Shown here piece by piece: positions 44,374 to 54,072 of a stretch of 64,000 nucleotides of DNA. The stretch comes from Bacteroidales bacterium. GTDB lineage: Bacteria; Bacteroidota; Bacteroidia; Bacteroidales; UBA932. A model generated the notes under the pieces. The model worked only from the letters and a program-made list of their open reading frames with translations. It did no database searches and was not told where the DNA came from. The stretch covers positions 1 through 64,000 of the forward strand of contig JAFRUH010000017.1 of assembly GCA_017438975.1 (NCBI GenBank). The letters run 5' to 3'. Each line of letters starts with the position of its first letter. Positions within the stretch are counted from its first letter, which is position 1. The translations under genes and the position numbers were made by a program.

Positions 44374-45282
44374 CTATCGGAGCATCAGTTCGGAACGGCC
44401 GATCAGTCCCTTGGAGGTATAGGCCTCGACGGAATAGATGCCCTTGACGAACTCGCCGACATCCTTGATATAGATGCTCAGCTCGACCTCCTGGCGCTGG
44501 TAGTCGACCTCGCGGGATGCGGTAGCCATCAGGGTCTGTCCGGCAGCTTGGAACTCGACGGAAGAACCGTTGGTCAAGAGGTTGCCGTTCGGATCCTTGA
44601 CGCGGACATAGACACGGATCGCTCCGGGTTCGGCGATTTCGTTCTCGACCAGGGCAAGGGTCGCGACCATATAGGTCACGCGGCTGCTGCGGTCGGTGGA
44701 CTTGTCGGAAGCATTGTAGGCGACAAGGTTCAGCCCGCGGCCCTTGATGGCCGAGCCGGCGGCCACCTGGCCGGAGAGCTGGTCGACTTTCTGGGTCAGG
44801 GCCTCGTTGGCCCTGCGGCTCTCAGCGGCTTCCTGACGGGCTGCCGCAGCATCCGCCGTCAGTTTCTTGTTCAGGGTATTGAGCGAATCGATATCATGGA
44901 TATAGCCCTTCATGATCGTCCTGAGGGTGCCGAGTTCCTTTTCATACTGGCGGATCTTGGACCGGTTGGTCGCCTCGGTCTTCTGGAGTTTCTCAATCAA
45001 GAGTTCAACCTGCTGGCGGGAAGTGTCAAGCTGGCTGTTGATATTCTCATAGTCCGAGCTCAGCGAGTCGAAATCCGATTTCAGGGCCACCATCTGCTCG
45101 GTCAGGTCGGCCTTCTCTTCTTCGAGTTCATGGACCAGGCCGGACTTCTGCCAGAGGAGGAAACCGAGGGCAGCTGCCAGCAGGGCGGCCACCGCGGCCA
45201 GGACATACATCGCGGATTTCAATCCGCTATTCTTTTTTTCGCGCTCTTCGCGTTCGATTCTCTCGAGGGGATCTTCAGTCAT
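44374..45282 (-). CDS. single-pass coiled-coil membrane protein
   Basis: 302 aa. A charged N-terminus, one membrane segment (SAMYVLAAVAALLAAALGFLLW), then a long coiled coil rich in Glu/Lys/Leu (about residues 50-170), and a beta-rich C-terminal domain (GLNLVAYNASDKSTDRSSRV...). It is a recurring unannotated Bacteroidales protein. The C-terminal domain would be outside the inner membrane. A divergent -7 box (45306-45313) lies upstream. Confidence 0.65.
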   Translation of the reverse strand: MTEDPLERIEREEREKKNSGLKSAMYVLAAVAALLAAALGFLLWQKSGLVHELEEEKADLTEQMVALKSDFDSLSSDYENINSQLDTSRQQVELLIEKLQKTEATNRSKIRQYEKELGTLRTIMKGYIHDIDSLNTLNKKLTADAAAARQEAAESRRANEALTQKVDQLSGQVAAGSAIKGRGLNLVAYNASDKSTDRSSRVTYMVATLALVENEIAEPGAIRVYVRVKDPNGNLLTNGSSVEFQAAGQTLMATASREVDYQRQEVELSIYIKDVGEFVKGIYSVEAYTSKGLIGRSELMLR

Positions 45283-45305
45283 AACACATTAATTTTATGA
45301 ATGTA

Positions 45306-45334
45306 CAAATATAGCGCATTTTTTGCTAATTTTG
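45306..45334. promoter_or_regulatory. divergent -7 elements
   Basis: TATATTTG on the minus strand (45306-45313) faces the coiled-coil gene, and TAATTTTG on the plus strand (45327-45334) faces the gene at 45356. Confidence 0.45.
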
Positions 45335-45355
45335 TGCCTGAACAACATTTCCGTG

Positions 45356-45817
45356 ATGAAATACCTTAGAAGAGCCCTTAAATATTTCCTCCAGATCACC
45401 CTCATCTCGACCGTGATCATCGGAATCCTGATGCTCGCCGGCGTCCTCAGCCGGGACATCAACATCGTTTTCCAGAAGGGATGGACCTCCGTCGGATACA
45501 TTCTCCTGATGTTCCTCGGCGTCGCTGCCGTCTACCCCCGGTTCGGCTACGCGGCCCGGATCCTGGCCGTCCGGGGAGAATTCACCGACCTGCGCCCCGG
45601 AATCGTCGGTTTCATGGAGAACCGCGGCTATGACCTTGAAAAGGAGGACGGCGAAAACCTCTCCTTCCGTCTCCGCTCGACGAGCGGCCGTCTGGCCCGT
45701 TTCTTGGAGGACAGGATTACGTTCACCCGAGTCCTCGGAGGCTTCGAGGTTGAAGGGCTGAACAGAGACATTGTACGGATAATCAACGGTTTACAGTACA
45801 AGTATGGAGACAGATAA
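45356..45817 (+). CDS. two-helix membrane protein of unknown function
   Basis: 153 aa from ATG 45356 (MKYLRRALKYFLQI). Two hydrophobic helices (ITLISTVIIGILMLAGVL and GYILLMFLGVAAVYP) lie in the first third, then a soluble alpha/beta region ending INGLQYKYGDR. It is of the kind often seen as a conserved hypothetical in Bacteroidales. It overlaps the DUF2007 gene by 14 bases. Confidence 0.6.
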   Translation: MKYLRRALKYFLQITLISTVIIGILMLAGVLSRDINIVFQKGWTSVGYILLMFLGVAAVYPRFGYAARILAVRGEFTDLRPGIVGFMENRGYDLEKEDGENLSFRLRSTSGRLARFLEDRITFTRVLGGFEVEGLNRDIVRIINGLQYKYGDR

Positions 45818-46031
45818 ACAAACCTTCAAGACAGTGGCGACCTTTTTGGACGTCATGTCCGCCAACATCACGGCCGGCATGCTGAACGAAAACGGCATCC
45901 CGGCGGCTGTCATCGGAGCGGATTCCTCCTATCCGTCGCTCAGCTATGTGAAACCGATCGAAGTGAAAGTCAACGAAAGTGACTACGAACTCGCGATGAG
46001 CCTTCTCGCCGCCTCGGACAAGGCCGAGTAG
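45804..46031 (+). CDS. DUF2007-type small protein
   Basis: 75 aa. The pattern VATFLDVMSANITAGMLNENGIPAAVIGAD followed by IEVKVNESDYELAMSLL matches the DUF2007 domain, a ferredoxin-like fold that often occurs with putative signal-transducing roles. Its 3' end overlaps that of the convergent DUF3109 gene by 49 bases. Confidence 0.75.
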   Translation: METDKQTFKTVATFLDVMSANITAGMLNENGIPAAVIGADSSYPSLSYVKPIEVKVNESDYELAMSLLAASDKAE

Positions 46032-46588
46032 AACTCCTCGCCGAAAGCCCTGACCAAAGGTTCGCGCAAGAATTCATAGACGCGGACCTTTTCTTTTTTG
46101 CCTTTCTCGTAGGCATCCTTGCAGATATCCCAGCGGTGCAGGTTGAGCCCTACCGTGTTTCCGCCCAACTTGACGACCCGGATCGGATAGAGCTGGCAGG
46201 AAATGGGTTTCCGAAAAGAGCAGAGTCCCTGGAAATAACAGCGCTCGATCGCGCAGAAACAGTTTCCCGCCCCGTCGAAGAGCGTATAGGCGCATTCCTC
46301 GCGGCCGGGGACGACGGGCGTCACCAGGTCGCCGTCCCGGTCGATCTCGAAGAATCCTTTCTCGTCGACCGCCTTCCGGCCGGCTTCGCTCATCAGGGGA
46401 GAATAGGCCGGATAATGCTCTTCCAGCGGGTCCAGTTCCGATTCCTCCAACGGCGCGCCGCTGTCTCCGATGATGCAGCAGCAGCCTTTGCATTTTTCAT
46501 AATCGCATGCAAAGAACTCCATCACTACATCCTCGGAGACCAGCACGTCACCGATCTGCACGATCGTCCCGAAATCTCTTTTCCCCAT
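45983..46588 (-). CDS. DUF3109 family Cys-rich protein
   Basis: 201 aa from ATG 46588 (MGKRDFGTIVQIGDVLVSED); the open frame to 46639 crosses a -7 box and is rejected. The cluster CDYEKCKGCCC near residues 30-40 and further Cys in AGNCFCAIERCYFQGLCSFRKP and SCQLYP indicate metal or iron-sulfur binding, as in DUF3109/YkgJ-like proteins of Bacteroidetes. The -7 element TATATTTG (46596-46603) ends seven bases before the ATG, so the mRNA is probably leaderless. Confidence 0.85.
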   Translation of the reverse strand: MGKRDFGTIVQIGDVLVSEDVVMEFFACDYEKCKGCCCIIGDSGAPLEESELDPLEEHYPAYSPLMSEAGRKAVDEKGFFEIDRDGDLVTPVVPGREECAYTLFDGAGNCFCAIERCYFQGLCSFRKPISCQLYPIRVVKLGGNTVGLNLHRWDICKDAYEKGKKEKVRVYEFLREPLVRAFGEEFYSALSEAARRLIASS

Positions 46589-46595
46589 AGGACTG

Positions 46596-46603
46596 CAAAT
46601 ATA
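46596..46603 (-). promoter_or_regulatory. -7 element of the DUF3109 gene
   Basis: TATATTTG on the minus strand; places the transcript start at or very near the ATG at 46588. Confidence 0.45.
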
Positions 46604-46628
46604 CGATGTTATGCCGATAAACCAATTT

Positions 46629-46653
46629 ACCTCTGGCAAAAATCGCCAGAGGT
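46629..46653 (-). terminator. hairpin after the SusCD operon
   Basis: A perfect nine-base stem (ACCTCTGGC with GCCAGAGGT) around a seven-base loop, 26 bases past the DUF4998 stop. The T-run after it is short, so it is a likely but not certain terminator. Confidence 0.55.
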
Positions 46654-46678
46654 AAAAAGGATCAGCTGGTTATTCTCC

Positions 46679-47383
46679 CTATCGTTTGAAACTCTCGCCT
46701 TGGACCCAGGGCTTGAAAAAGTTCTCGCACCACAAATCATTGGCGAAAACGGAACGGTAGGAGAAGGGTTCCGCCGCAGCAAAGTCATAGTCCGGAAGAA
46801 TCGTGGTGGTGGTGGAGACACGGGTCTGCACAACCTTCTCTCCGGAGGTCGATCTGTATCGTACTTCCGTATAGGACAAGTTTGACGTCTTAGCGCCCCA
46901 TGTAATGATACAGTTCCCTTCGCCGTCAACCTGTGTGGATTCTATGGTCCGATCCGAAAGGCTTTCCAGGAAAACATCTCCGCGGACCGTGACGGAAACG
47001 TCACGCTGGATGGACCGGTTCCCTTCGGAATCTTCTGTATAAAGATAGAACGTGTAATCCGCTTCATCCAGATTCTCGATGAACAGGCCGACCGTATCCG
47101 CTACCGAGACGGGATAAGACGAACCTTCTATCAAAACGCTCTTCTTGTCCACGCCTTCATACCAGGTCACGACGGTTTTCGCTACACTGGGGTCAATGGG
47201 CTTCAGCCAGGTAAGCAATGCCTTGTAATACCCGGTTTTTCCTCCTGCATTCTCGGTCGTCTGGGGATATTTTTTGCCTCCGACCGTGATGAACTCCCTG
47301 TAGATCTCATCCTGGTCCCTGCAGGATGACAGGATGGAGCCTGCAGCAAGCAGAAGTACCCCGATAAATACGTATTTTTTCAT
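46679..47383 (-). CDS. DUF4998 lipoprotein of the SusCD locus
   Basis: 234 aa. Lipoprotein signal MKKYVFIGVLLLAAGSILSSC. Two Ig/FN3-like beta domains follow; the first has the DUF4998 look (GKTGYYKALLTWLKPIDPSV). Such proteins lie at the end of many SusCD operons and are thought to be surface glycan-binding or accessory proteins. Last gene of the operon started by FecR or SusC. Confidence 0.8.
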   Translation of the reverse strand: MKKYVFIGVLLLAAGSILSSCRDQDEIYREFITVGGKKYPQTTENAGGKTGYYKALLTWLKPIDPSVAKTVVTWYEGVDKKSVLIEGSSYPVSVADTVGLFIENLDEADYTFYLYTEDSEGNRSIQRDVSVTVRGDVFLESLSDRTIESTQVDGEGNCIITWGAKTSNLSYTEVRYRSTSGEKVVQTRVSTTTTILPDYDFAAAEPFSYRSVFANDLWCENFFKPWVQGESFKR

Positions 47384-47396
47384 ATTTCTTTATCGT

Positions 47397-48668
47397 TTAA
47401 TTGTCTTTAATGATCTGTCCCCAGAGGTATAGGTCATCAACTCCATAATAGGTGGTTGCCGCCGATTCATCTTCGTATTCAATCAGGAACGTATTGAAGT
47501 TCCGGAGGAATTTGAATCTCAGGTATCTGACCGGACGCTGGGGGTTGGGGACATCTTCCGAAGCCTCGAACGTGTATTCGCTGATATTCCTGAACCAATT
47601 CTGGTCTTCTTCCGTGATCTCTCCGACCCCGCCGTCCTCTCCGGTATAGCCCGAAGGTTTGTACGAACGGACATCTTTCAGCAGGAACCAGCTGTCGTCC
47701 CAGCTTCCGTCGGGATTCGGGTTCATGCTGCCGTAAACCTGCCAGTGCTGGGGATATACGCCGCGATAATCAAAGGAATTCTTTGAGGGCATCAGGCGCA
47801 TACGACTGAGTTGTGCCGTATATCCGAGGTCTAACGTAAACCATCTCACCACAGGCCCTTCTATAGGCGTGTAAAAGAAAGTGGAGGTGCTCCGGTCAAA
47901 CATATTGGTGAAGCGATACTTTGTATTTCTTTCGCCGCAGTCTGTCGGAAGAAGGGCGTTTTTCCACGTCGAGTAAGGCAGTTCTTCCTCATAGAGCGGG
48001 GTGATGACTTTGTACAGGGTATCGGAGGCGTTGCCCCAGCGGTCGCGGAGATAAGCTCCGTATATCTGGGGCTTGGACTCGAGATCATGCCGGATGAAAG
48101 TCCCTTTCTTCAGAGCGGTATGGAAAGTATAGAGGTCATTCCACTCCATCTCCCGGGCTTGTCTTCCATCTTCCGTAAGGAGGGAATCCGCCATCAGGAC
48201 GATGGCGAGATCACTCTCCTCCTCATTTCCTTCCATGGACACGATAATTCCTCCGAATGTCTCAAACAGGTCGAGCTTTGCCGTCATGACCATCGGGGTC
48301 TCCGGGGTGATGGTAATCTCGGTCGGTTCAGACACCTTTCCATTGGCGGAGATACTCTGGACGATGGCAGGGTGGGCCTTGGTATCCCCGAAGCCTTCAA
48401 CGATCAGGGAATCGACATATCGGGAAGACATATTCTGGCATTCCTCTCCGTTTCTTTGATAGGAAACCTGGACTCCCATGATGTTTTCGTCGTCGGGAAT
48501 GCTGTATTTGATGATGGCTCCGCCCGGTTTGGAAATCACCTGAGTGACCGTAACCTTGGACGGGACGGGAGCGTTCGGATCGATCTGGTCAATGCGCCCT
48601 TCTTCCATGCAACCGAAAAGGGAAAGGGTCGACAGAAGGATCAAGGTTGTAGTTATTCTCGTTTTCAT
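47397..48668 (-). CDS. DUF4959/DUF5000-like surface lipoprotein
   Basis: 423 aa from ATG 48668 (MKTRITTTLILLSTLSLFGC); the longer open frame runs into susD and is rejected. After the lipobox, residues about 25-120 form a beta domain with PSKVTVTQVISKPGGAIIKY (DUF4959-like), then a middle domain, then a C-terminal discoidin-like domain (RWFTLDLGYTAQLSRMRLMP and RYLRFKFLRNFN), as in DUF5000/F5-F8-type C glycan-binding modules. It would sit on the cell surface beside SusD and bind the substrate. Confidence 0.8.
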   Translation of the reverse strand: MKTRITTTLILLSTLSLFGCMEEGRIDQIDPNAPVPSKVTVTQVISKPGGAIIKYSIPDDENIMGVQVSYQRNGEECQNMSSRYVDSLIVEGFGDTKAHPAIVQSISANGKVSEPTEITITPETPMVMTAKLDLFETFGGIIVSMEGNEEESDLAIVLMADSLLTEDGRQAREMEWNDLYTFHTALKKGTFIRHDLESKPQIYGAYLRDRWGNASDTLYKVITPLYEEELPYSTWKNALLPTDCGERNTKYRFTNMFDRSTSTFFYTPIEGPVVRWFTLDLGYTAQLSRMRLMPSKNSFDYRGVYPQHWQVYGSMNPNPDGSWDDSWFLLKDVRSYKPSGYTGEDGGVGEITEEDQNWFRNISEYTFEASEDVPNPQRPVRYLRFKFLRNFNTFLIEYEDESAATTYYGVDDLYLWGQIIKDN

Positions 48669-48700
48669 TCTATTACAATTATGCGTTATATATACTCTAT

Positions 48701-50674
48701 TTACCATCCTAAGTTCTGGATGAGGTTCGGATTGTTTTCCAACGTGGCAGTCGAAAGGGGCCAGAAATAATCCTTGAGCGTAAAGTTCTGGAAGACGAGT
48801 GATGTTTTCTTGTAATATTTGGCGGCAGTTCCCGGCTGGTCCGTATTCCAGCGGAAAAATCCTTTCTGATATTCCTCCCGGGCCTCTTTCCATCGGCGGA
48901 GGTCCCAGAAACGCTGCCCCTCGAACGCCAGTTCGATCAGGCGCTCCCGGTGAATGATATCACGCATTCCGATCTGGGTCTGCCATTTGCCGGGGCTGTT
49001 GCTGTAGGTTTCCCAAGCATCCTTGACCCCGGGGATTCCCGCCCGGGAACGGACGGCATCCAGGTAGTGGAACATCTCTTCGCTGTGCGCCCCGCTCGGA
49101 CCTTCCGCTTCATTGATTGCCTCTGCATAAAGCAGGTACAGGTCGGCCAGGCGGATGTTGGGCCAGATCCAGGGGGAAATCGAATAGGTCGAATTCGACA
49201 TCACCCGGGTGTCGTATTTGGACCACTTTTTACACATGTATCCGGTAATCCAAGGGGTATTCGCCGTAAGGGAAGTCCGGTTGATCTTATACAGATTGGA
49301 CGGAGTCGGATTAGACATATTGGGCCCGAACCAAAGGCAGGTATCGAAACCCAGGTCGGCATAGAAGCGGGGCTCCCTGTCAAAATTGAACTGTGCGGTC
49401 TGGAGACCCGCCTGCATGTACCAGCGTTCCTCCGGCACGTCCGCAATGGTCCGCAGTTCGTACGGATCCACGTCGGCCCGCTCCTTATCATTTTCTACGG
49501 GAAGACCATGTTTTGTATAGAACTGATCGGCAATTTTCAGTGCGATGCCAAAACTGTCCCAACCTCTCATGTGGAGGAAACTGGGATAGGTTTCAGGGTC
49601 CAGGTTCGGGGTTGAGAGGAACGTCAGATGGGATGTCGCCGCTTTGTTTCCAGATCCGGACACGTAATACTGGGCATTCCCCCAGACACATTCCTTGTTC
49701 CAGCTGGAACAGAGGGCTTCACGGAGTGTCAGTTCCTGGATGATATGTTCATCCGCACGGATGGCACCGTCGTAATAGTAGAGCCCCTTGCCAACCTCAT
49801 GGCACAGGTCGATGGCTTCCTTGCAGGCCGTCATGGCCGCTTCCCATCTCTGTTTCACCTGGGCTTCCGTCTTGGACGGGAAAAGCTGGACGCCCCGGGA
49901 ATCCACCAGCGTAAACTGCTCCGCATTGTTATTGAACAGGGGACTGGCGGCAGTGACCGCAATCTTCGCCTTGATGGCTGCCGCGACGACTCTGTTGATC
50001 CGTCCCAGTTCTTCATCACCGGCCTCCATCAGCTCCAGGTCCGGCATCGCCTCGTCAATCAGTTCGATCATGTAGTCGAAGCAATCGTCGACGTTGTCCC
50101 TGAAAACACGGACGGTCTCGATGCCGTCACTGACATCGAAGTTCTCCCTGACAATGGGAACGGGTCCCCACTTCCGGACGAGCCAGAACAGGAAATACGC
50201 TTTCAGGACCTTGGCTTCTCCGATCCACTGCTTTTTCTCAACCTCGGTCATGTCCGGGACGGATAAGATATTATCCGCCAGCGTATTGCAGTACCGGATG
50301 CCTTGATAGAGAGAATTCCAGTCATAGTTGTAAGGGGAAGTGACATTCTGTTCCCCGCGGGCAAGGTGAATGGCTTGGACGGCGGAACTGTTGAGAGAAT
50401 AGGTCGAGGGGCTGTTCAGCACCTGCTCCCTGAACCAAAACTCATCCCCTCCGAGCATGGCAGGGGAGCCGGCATGACCCTCATAAGGCAGGAAGCTGTA
50501 GCAGGAATAGAGGTATTTGATTGCGGTCGAACGCATGTTGAACACCATCTCCAGCGTGGCCATGCCGTCATCCGGCGCGATGTCCAGGTACTTGTTGCAA
50601 GACGCTGGAAGCAGGGCCAGTACCGCGAGCGCAGAGGCACTCCACCTTCGGATTATATTTTTGAGATTCTTCAT
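48701..50674 (-). CDS. SusD/RagB family nutrient-binding lipoprotein
   Basis: 657 aa from ATG 50674 (MKNLKNIIRRWSASALAVLA). Lipobox LLPASC with the SusD start CNKYLDIAPDDGM. The internal YAEAINEAEGP and C-terminal GMRDIIHRERLIELAFEGQRFWDLRRWK are the conserved SusD blocks. It forms the lid over the SusC barrel and captures glycan at the surface. At about 657 residues it is on the long side for the family. Its start overlaps the end of susC. Confidence 0.95.
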   Translation of the reverse strand: MKNLKNIIRRWSASALAVLALLPASCNKYLDIAPDDGMATLEMVFNMRSTAIKYLYSCYSFLPYEGHAGSPAMLGGDEFWFREQVLNSPSTYSLNSSAVQAIHLARGEQNVTSPYNYDWNSLYQGIRYCNTLADNILSVPDMTEVEKKQWIGEAKVLKAYFLFWLVRKWGPVPIVRENFDVSDGIETVRVFRDNVDDCFDYMIELIDEAMPDLELMEAGDEELGRINRVVAAAIKAKIAVTAASPLFNNNAEQFTLVDSRGVQLFPSKTEAQVKQRWEAAMTACKEAIDLCHEVGKGLYYYDGAIRADEHIIQELTLREALCSSWNKECVWGNAQYYVSGSGNKAATSHLTFLSTPNLDPETYPSFLHMRGWDSFGIALKIADQFYTKHGLPVENDKERADVDPYELRTIADVPEERWYMQAGLQTAQFNFDREPRFYADLGFDTCLWFGPNMSNPTPSNLYKINRTSLTANTPWITGYMCKKWSKYDTRVMSNSTYSISPWIWPNIRLADLYLLYAEAINEAEGPSGAHSEEMFHYLDAVRSRAGIPGVKDAWETYSNSPGKWQTQIGMRDIIHRERLIELAFEGQRFWDLRRWKEAREEYQKGFFRWNTDQPGTAAKYYKKTSLVFQNFTLKDYFWPLSTATLENNPNLIQNLGW

Positions 50675-50682
50675 ATCAATCA

Positions 50683-53600
50683 TCATTTAAGAGTAATATT
50701 GACACCGAGATTGACAACCCTTTGAATCGGGTAATTGAACCCGTCTCCGCCAAGTTCTACGTCCCAAAGCTTGAATTTGCTCCAGGTCAGGAGGTTGGAT
50801 CCGCTCATATACAGGCGCAGATTGTCAATATGGGCCTTCCGGAGCCTCTTGTTGGGGAAAGTGTACCCGAGTTCGACCTGCTTCAGCCGCAGGAAGGAAC
50901 CGTCCCGCATGAACCAGGTGCTTCTGGCCGTATTGTTCTTGTTGACATTGACGCTCATCCGGGGCCAGAGCGCATAGACATTCTGGTTTTCTTCGGACCA
51001 GTGGTCGTCGGCATAAGCCTTCATCAACTGAGTCTCATTGACAAAGGGAGAAGTACTTGACGCATCGATCCAGAAGGAGACGTTCCCTTCTCCCTGGAAG
51101 AAGACGGAGGCGTCGAATCCCTTGTAACCCAGGGAAAGACCGAAACCGTAGACAATCTCAGGGGTGGTTGGATTTCCGATCGGAACCATATCGGCGGCGG
51201 TGATCACGCCGTCGTTATTGACATCCGTGAATTTGATATCTCCTCCGCCATAGGCACTGCCGAAATTCTGGGAAGGCGTATTCCTGGCCTCTGCATCGTC
51301 GACGAAGAGCCTCTCGGCGATATATCCCCATTTCTGGGAGATGGACTGCCCGATATGGCTTCTCCAGGGTTCTGCGTAGTCCGGTTCCTCAAAAACGCTG
51401 TAGACGCCACGTGCATAAGTGAAATTCAGCCGCGCCGCAGTCCAGAAATCCCGGCCCCAGGACTGCTGGAAATCGCTTTGGATATCGACGCCATGCGCTT
51501 TCGCCTCGCCGATATTGGCGCGGACCGGAGCGGTAAGGCCCATGGTCGTAGGGATGTCGGAACGGCTCTGGAGGAGGTTCGTCCTTTTCTCGGTATAGTA
51601 CTCAGCGATAATGTTCAGTTTGTCGAAGAGACCGAGTTCGAGGGCGAAATTATTCTTATAGGAAGTCTCCCAGGTAATGTTGTCGTTCGCGTAGATGTCA
51701 ACATTGATTCCGTCATAGGATGACCCTCCGTCCCGGCCGAATTTGGCCGAGCGGGAAGAATCGCTCATATCTACACTGGACAGGTAGAAGAAGCGGTCGG
51801 CGCTGGTACCGATATTATCGTTACCCACCAGACCATAAGTATAGCGGAGTTTGAGGGTGTTGACCGTTTTCTTGAGGGGTTTCCAGAAATCCTCGTTGGA
51901 GATCATCCACGCCAGACCGGCGGAAGGGAAGAAGCCCCACCTGTGCTTGGCGGCAAAGCGCTCCGAACCGTTGTAGCCGAAGTTGAACTCGGCGAAATAC
52001 CGGGATTTCCAGTTATACGTGAAACGTCCTGCCAGTCCGGCGTTGCGGGAAGGTAGGGACTGGGCCAGTGATGTGACGCTGGAGTCTGCTATCAGGGATT
52101 CGTGGGTGGTGAAAACCAGCAGGCCGCTCAGTCCGTGTCCTCCGAAGGTGCGGTTGTAATTGAGCCGCATTTCCGTATAGAGCGTATTGGTCATGCTCTT
52201 GGCACCGGGATAGTATCCCAGGTATTCCGTTCCGTTGCTGTTGATCTCGTCCAGGGTATATTTCCCGGTAAAGGAATCATAGAATCCGAGCGAGTAGTAG
52301 AACGGTTTGTAGTACCGGCTGGTGCTGAAGGACGACAGGCGCGAGATATTCAGCATGGCTGAGGCACTCAGTCCCTTGGTGATGAATTCCAGATCCTGGT
52401 TCAGGTCCAGGACGGCGAGGATCTGGGAGCGGTTGCGGTCTTTATAGCCCTTGACCATCTCCGCGTAAGGATTGGTATAGGTCGCGAGTCCATAATTGCC
52501 GAAGAGGATATGCTGCGTAAAGGTGTGCGCGGGATCCGGCTCGTAATAAGCCGGGAACATCACCGGATTGGCATGCATGACCTGGTTATAGACCTCGCTG
52601 CCGCCATTGATCGGTCCCGAATAATCGTCAAAGTTACCGGTGATGCGGACCCCCATCTTCGTCGTTTTGGTAACGTTGATGTCGATATTGGCGCGGACCG
52701 TATAGTTCTTGGAATCGATGTTGTTGTTGAACGAGTTCCGGTGGTCCACCTTGAGGATACCGTTGTCGCGGGTGAGACCCATGGAAACGTAGTACTGGGC
52801 CACCTTGCCACCACCGGTGAGGTTGATCGTCGCCCGCTGGCTGGTTGCATAGTCATTGAACAGCATATCGTACCAGTCGTTGTTCGGGTAGATATAGGGG
52901 TTCGAACCGGGTCTTCCGGTATTGGCAATCTTGTCTTTCGTGTAGAGCAGGTCGGCGGAGGGATCCCGGGTGAGGGCGGCCTCGTTGGCCAGTTTCATAT
53001 AGGTGACGTTGTCGGCCAGCTCGATGGTCCTCGTCGGGGCGGAAATCGCGTTTTCCAAGCGGGCAAAGACCTTGACCGGTCCCTCGACACCGCGTTTGGT
53101 CGTAACGAGAATGACCCCGTTCGCACCGCGGGCACCGTACAGGGCCGTGGCTGTGGCATCTTTCATCACCGAGAAACTGGCGATGTCGTCAGGTTGGAGA
53201 CGGGCGAGATCCGTTGCCGAGAGCTCGATGTTGTCAATCAGGATGAGCGGGGTCGTATTCCCTTCGAAAGTCGCGACACCGCGGATGAAGAAGTCCGTAT
53301 TGTCCTGTCCGGGCTCGCCGCTCCTGGAGAAAGCGACCAATCCGGCCATGTTTCCGGCGAGGGCGGTCGTCAGGTCGCTGGAGGGGACTTTGAGCTCTTT
53401 CACGTCGATTGACGTGATGGCGCCGATGACGCTTTCCTTTTTCTGCTTGCCGAAAGCAACGGCGACGGCTTCTTCCAACTCATTGTTCTCTTCCGAGAGC
53501 TCAATGTTGATGACCTTCTGGTCGGTAACATTGACGAGCTGAGGCTGCATGCCGACAAAGGAGAACACCAGTTGTTCTGTCGGTGCGACCTGGATTTCAT

Positions 53601-54033
53601 AGGCGCCGTCAAGGTCGGTCAACACACCCCGCGAGGTATTTCCAACCTGGACGGTTGCTCCGGGGAGAGGCTCTCCTTTTTCGTCCAGGACATACCCCTT
53701 GACAGTCTTGGTCAGACCGGTTCCGGTAATTGTCTGCGGTAACTTCTTGGAGATGATAATGTTCTTCCCCTGAATCTCATACGTCAAATCCTGCCCCTCA
53801 ATGATCTGATTGATGGCAGATGGCAGATCGTTGGCCTTGACAGAGATAATCCTCTGTGTATCAATGTCGTTTGATACATATACAAAGGAATAACCGCTCT
53901 TTTCCTTCAGTTCTGTGATCGCTTTTTTGACCGTTACGTTGACCAGATTCAACGAAACGCTCTGTGCCATCACGGATAGGCTCAAGAGAAGGCCTCCCAA
54001 GACCAGCAGCACGGATTGTTTTGTCTTATTCAT
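50683..54033 (-). CDS. SusC/RagA family TonB-dependent transporter with STN signalling domain
   Basis: 1116 aa. Signal ending SVMAQ, then an STN domain (about 25-95; VSLNLVNVTVKKAITELKEK and SAINQIIEGQDLTYEI), a carboxypeptidase-D-like beta-sandwich (about 110-185; VKGYVLDEKGEPLPGATVQV), the plug, and a 22-strand barrel ending in VNLGVNITLK. The plug holds the family-specific LYGARGANGVILVTTKRG. STN-containing SusC proteins are also signal transducers: substrate binding is passed to a FecR-type anti-sigma. The adjacent fecR gene (39 bases upstream) supports that. Confidence 0.95.
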   Translation of the reverse strand: MNKTKQSVLLVLGGLLLSLSVMAQSVSLNLVNVTVKKAITELKEKSGYSFVYVSNDIDTQRIISVKANDLPSAINQIIEGQDLTYEIQGKNIIISKKLPQTITGTGLTKTVKGYVLDEKGEPLPGATVQVGNTSRGVLTDLDGAYEIQVAPTEQLVFSFVGMQPQLVNVTDQKVINIELSEENNELEEAVAVAFGKQKKESVIGAITSIDVKELKVPSSDLTTALAGNMAGLVAFSRSGEPGQDNTDFFIRGVATFEGNTTPLILIDNIELSATDLARLQPDDIASFSVMKDATATALYGARGANGVILVTTKRGVEGPVKVFARLENAISAPTRTIELADNVTYMKLANEAALTRDPSADLLYTKDKIANTGRPGSNPYIYPNNDWYDMLFNDYATSQRATINLTGGGKVAQYYVSMGLTRDNGILKVDHRNSFNNNIDSKNYTVRANIDINVTKTTKMGVRITGNFDDYSGPINGGSEVYNQVMHANPVMFPAYYEPDPAHTFTQHILFGNYGLATYTNPYAEMVKGYKDRNRSQILAVLDLNQDLEFITKGLSASAMLNISRLSSFSTSRYYKPFYYSLGFYDSFTGKYTLDEINSNGTEYLGYYPGAKSMTNTLYTEMRLNYNRTFGGHGLSGLLVFTTHESLIADSSVTSLAQSLPSRNAGLAGRFTYNWKSRYFAEFNFGYNGSERFAAKHRWGFFPSAGLAWMISNEDFWKPLKKTVNTLKLRYTYGLVGNDNIGTSADRFFYLSSVDMSDSSRSAKFGRDGGSSYDGINVDIYANDNITWETSYKNNFALELGLFDKLNIIAEYYTEKRTNLLQSRSDIPTTMGLTAPVRANIGEAKAHGVDIQSDFQQSWGRDFWTAARLNFTYARGVYSVFEEPDYAEPWRSHIGQSISQKWGYIAERLFVDDAEARNTPSQNFGSAYGGGDIKFTDVNNDGVITAADMVPIGNPTTPEIVYGFGLSLGYKGFDASVFFQGEGNVSFWIDASSTSPFVNETQLMKAYADDHWSEENQNVYALWPRMSVNVNKNNTARSTWFMRDGSFLRLKQVELGYTFPNKRLRKAHIDNLRLYMSGSNLLTWSKFKLWDVELGGDGFNYPIQRVVNLGVNITLK

Positions 54034-54072
54034 GCCGGTTATTTAATTGTTATTATAATAGGTTTACCAGTT

